Assembly (NCBI GenBank): GCA_021798415.1
Contig: JAJZGO010000097.1
Span: 1 to 5,853 of the forward strand
Origin: Thermoplasmata archaeon
GTDB lineage: Archaea > Thermoplasmatota > Thermoplasmata > Lutacidiplasmatales > UBA184
DNA: 5,853 bases
Direction: 5' to 3'
Below, piece after piece: positions 5,627 to 5,853 of this stretch. Position numbers and translations under genes: made by a program. Every line of letters starts with the position of its first letter. The stretch's first letter is position 1. The notes under the pieces are model-generated. The model was not told the DNA's origin, did no database searches, and saw nothing but the letters and a program-made list of their open reading frames with translations.

Positions 5627-5853
5627 GCGGGGCGACCGCCCACGGCCTCGGCCGGGAGACCCACGGGTTCCCGATCACGGCAAAGCGCAGCGGACGTCCC
5701 GCCGCGCGTCGGATCCCGACCCGCGGAAGCGCCGCGACCGGGACCGCGCCGCCCGGCCGTGCGAGCAACCGAAGGCGGCGACCGGTCACCGCGTCGACCC
5801 CGTCGTCGGCGAGCGTGAGCCCGAGGACCCGGCACAGGCGCCCGGGGCCGACC
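5511..5853 (-). CDS. mpg: DNA-3-methyladenine glycosylase, Mpg/AAG family, C-terminal part (5' partial)
   Basis: Reading leftward from 5852, 113 codons are open to a TGA at 5513-5511. The first about 68 residues match the end of the alkyladenine glycosylase fold: VGPGRLCRVLGL (1-12, the GPxxLCxALG helix), LRLL (27-30), LPRVGIRRAAGRPLRF (42-57, the RVG-x-x-A...PLRF segment) and VIGNPWVSRP (59-68, the G-N/S-PWVS end). Members flip out and excise alkylated purines such as 3-methyladenine in base excision repair. The catalytic Glu and intercalating Tyr are beyond the right edge. Family members normally end within a few to about 15 residues of the PWVS motif. Here the frame continues another about 45 residues, Ser/Arg-rich and without resemblance to the family, and the last about 38 codons lie antisense to rpl37e. 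The tail may be translated simply because no stop arises, or a frameshift may hide an earlier stop. Family call is confident; the exact 3' end is not. Confidence 0.8.
   Translation of the reverse strand, partial: VGPGRLCRVLGLTLADDGVDAVTGRRLRLLARPGGAVPVAALPRVGIRRAAGRPLRFAVIGNPWVSRPRPWAVAPLSEASPTRSRGAAASRRTRTTRRRSSGGGRSGGRNAGR

Noticed and set aside
5630..5641. Possible GC hairpin (GGGC-GACC-GCCC type) after rpl37e as a terminator
   Set aside because: The stem is only four pairs, no T tract follows, and such matches are expected by chance at this GC content.
5539..5835. A second minus-strand frame overlapping the glycosylase
   Set aside because: It lies out of frame with the Mpg motifs, and its translation is featureless Arg/Gly-rich sequence.
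1..5853. CRISPR array, tRNA or rRNA gene, insertion sequence, attachment site
   Set aside because: I looked for regularly spaced direct repeats, cloverleaf-like segments, transposase motifs and terminal inverted repeats and saw none; nearly all bases are accounted for by coding regions.

Overview
The window looks like a piece of a very GC-rich euryarchaeal genome. The archaeal assignment rests on an LSm (Sm-like) protein gene followed 13 bases later by the zinc-ribbon ribosomal protein L37e. Neither family pairing occurs in bacteria, and the adjacency is a known euryarchaeal arrangement. A dihydropteroate synthase, a large glycoprotein-like surface protein and the high GC content would suit an uncultivated, probably soil or sediment, Thermoplasmatota-like lineage. 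That placement is inference and needs a marker phylogeny.

Layout, left to right. (1) Bases 1-155 hold the C-terminal end of a plus-strand membrane protein. (2) Bases 184-2952 (minus) encode a 922-residue cell-surface protein: an Arg-rich N-terminus, a signal or anchor helix, a six-blade Kelch-like propeller, five consecutive Ig-like/carboxypeptidase-regulatory-like repeats, a C-terminal membrane helix and a short cytoplasmic tail. About 80% of its Asn residues lie in N-glycosylation sequons. (3) Bases 3084-4376 (minus) encode a dihydropteroate synthase (FolP) with an additional N-terminal domain. (4) Bases 4469-5206 (plus) encode a P-loop kinase of thymidylate/deoxynucleoside-kinase type, divergent from folP. 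(5) Bases 5239-5626 (plus) form the lsm-rpl37e operon. (6) From 5853 leftward (minus) lies the C-terminal part of a 3-methyladenine DNA glycosylase (Mpg/AAG family). Its open frame runs on antisense through most of rpl37e.

Transcription. The only two runs of five A/T-type bases that I found lie in the same 12-base context, GT(C/T)AAAAAGGCG. One is in the folP/kinase divergent region (4400-4411) and one is just before lsm (5202-5213), where it overlaps the kinase stop codon. Both are about where an archaeal TATA box should be. The lsm start has no Shine-Dalgarno and is probably leaderless or nearly so. rpl37e, inside the operon, has a clean GGAGGT seven bases before its ATG.

There is no sign of mobile elements, CRISPR, RNA genes or a multi-gene defence or biosynthetic system. 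The genes are mostly housekeeping (translation/RNA binding, folate, nucleotide kinase, base excision repair). The surface glycoprotein is the most lineage-specific item. No new multi-component system is evident; the most interesting leads are that protein, the shared promoter element and the convergent antisense overlap.
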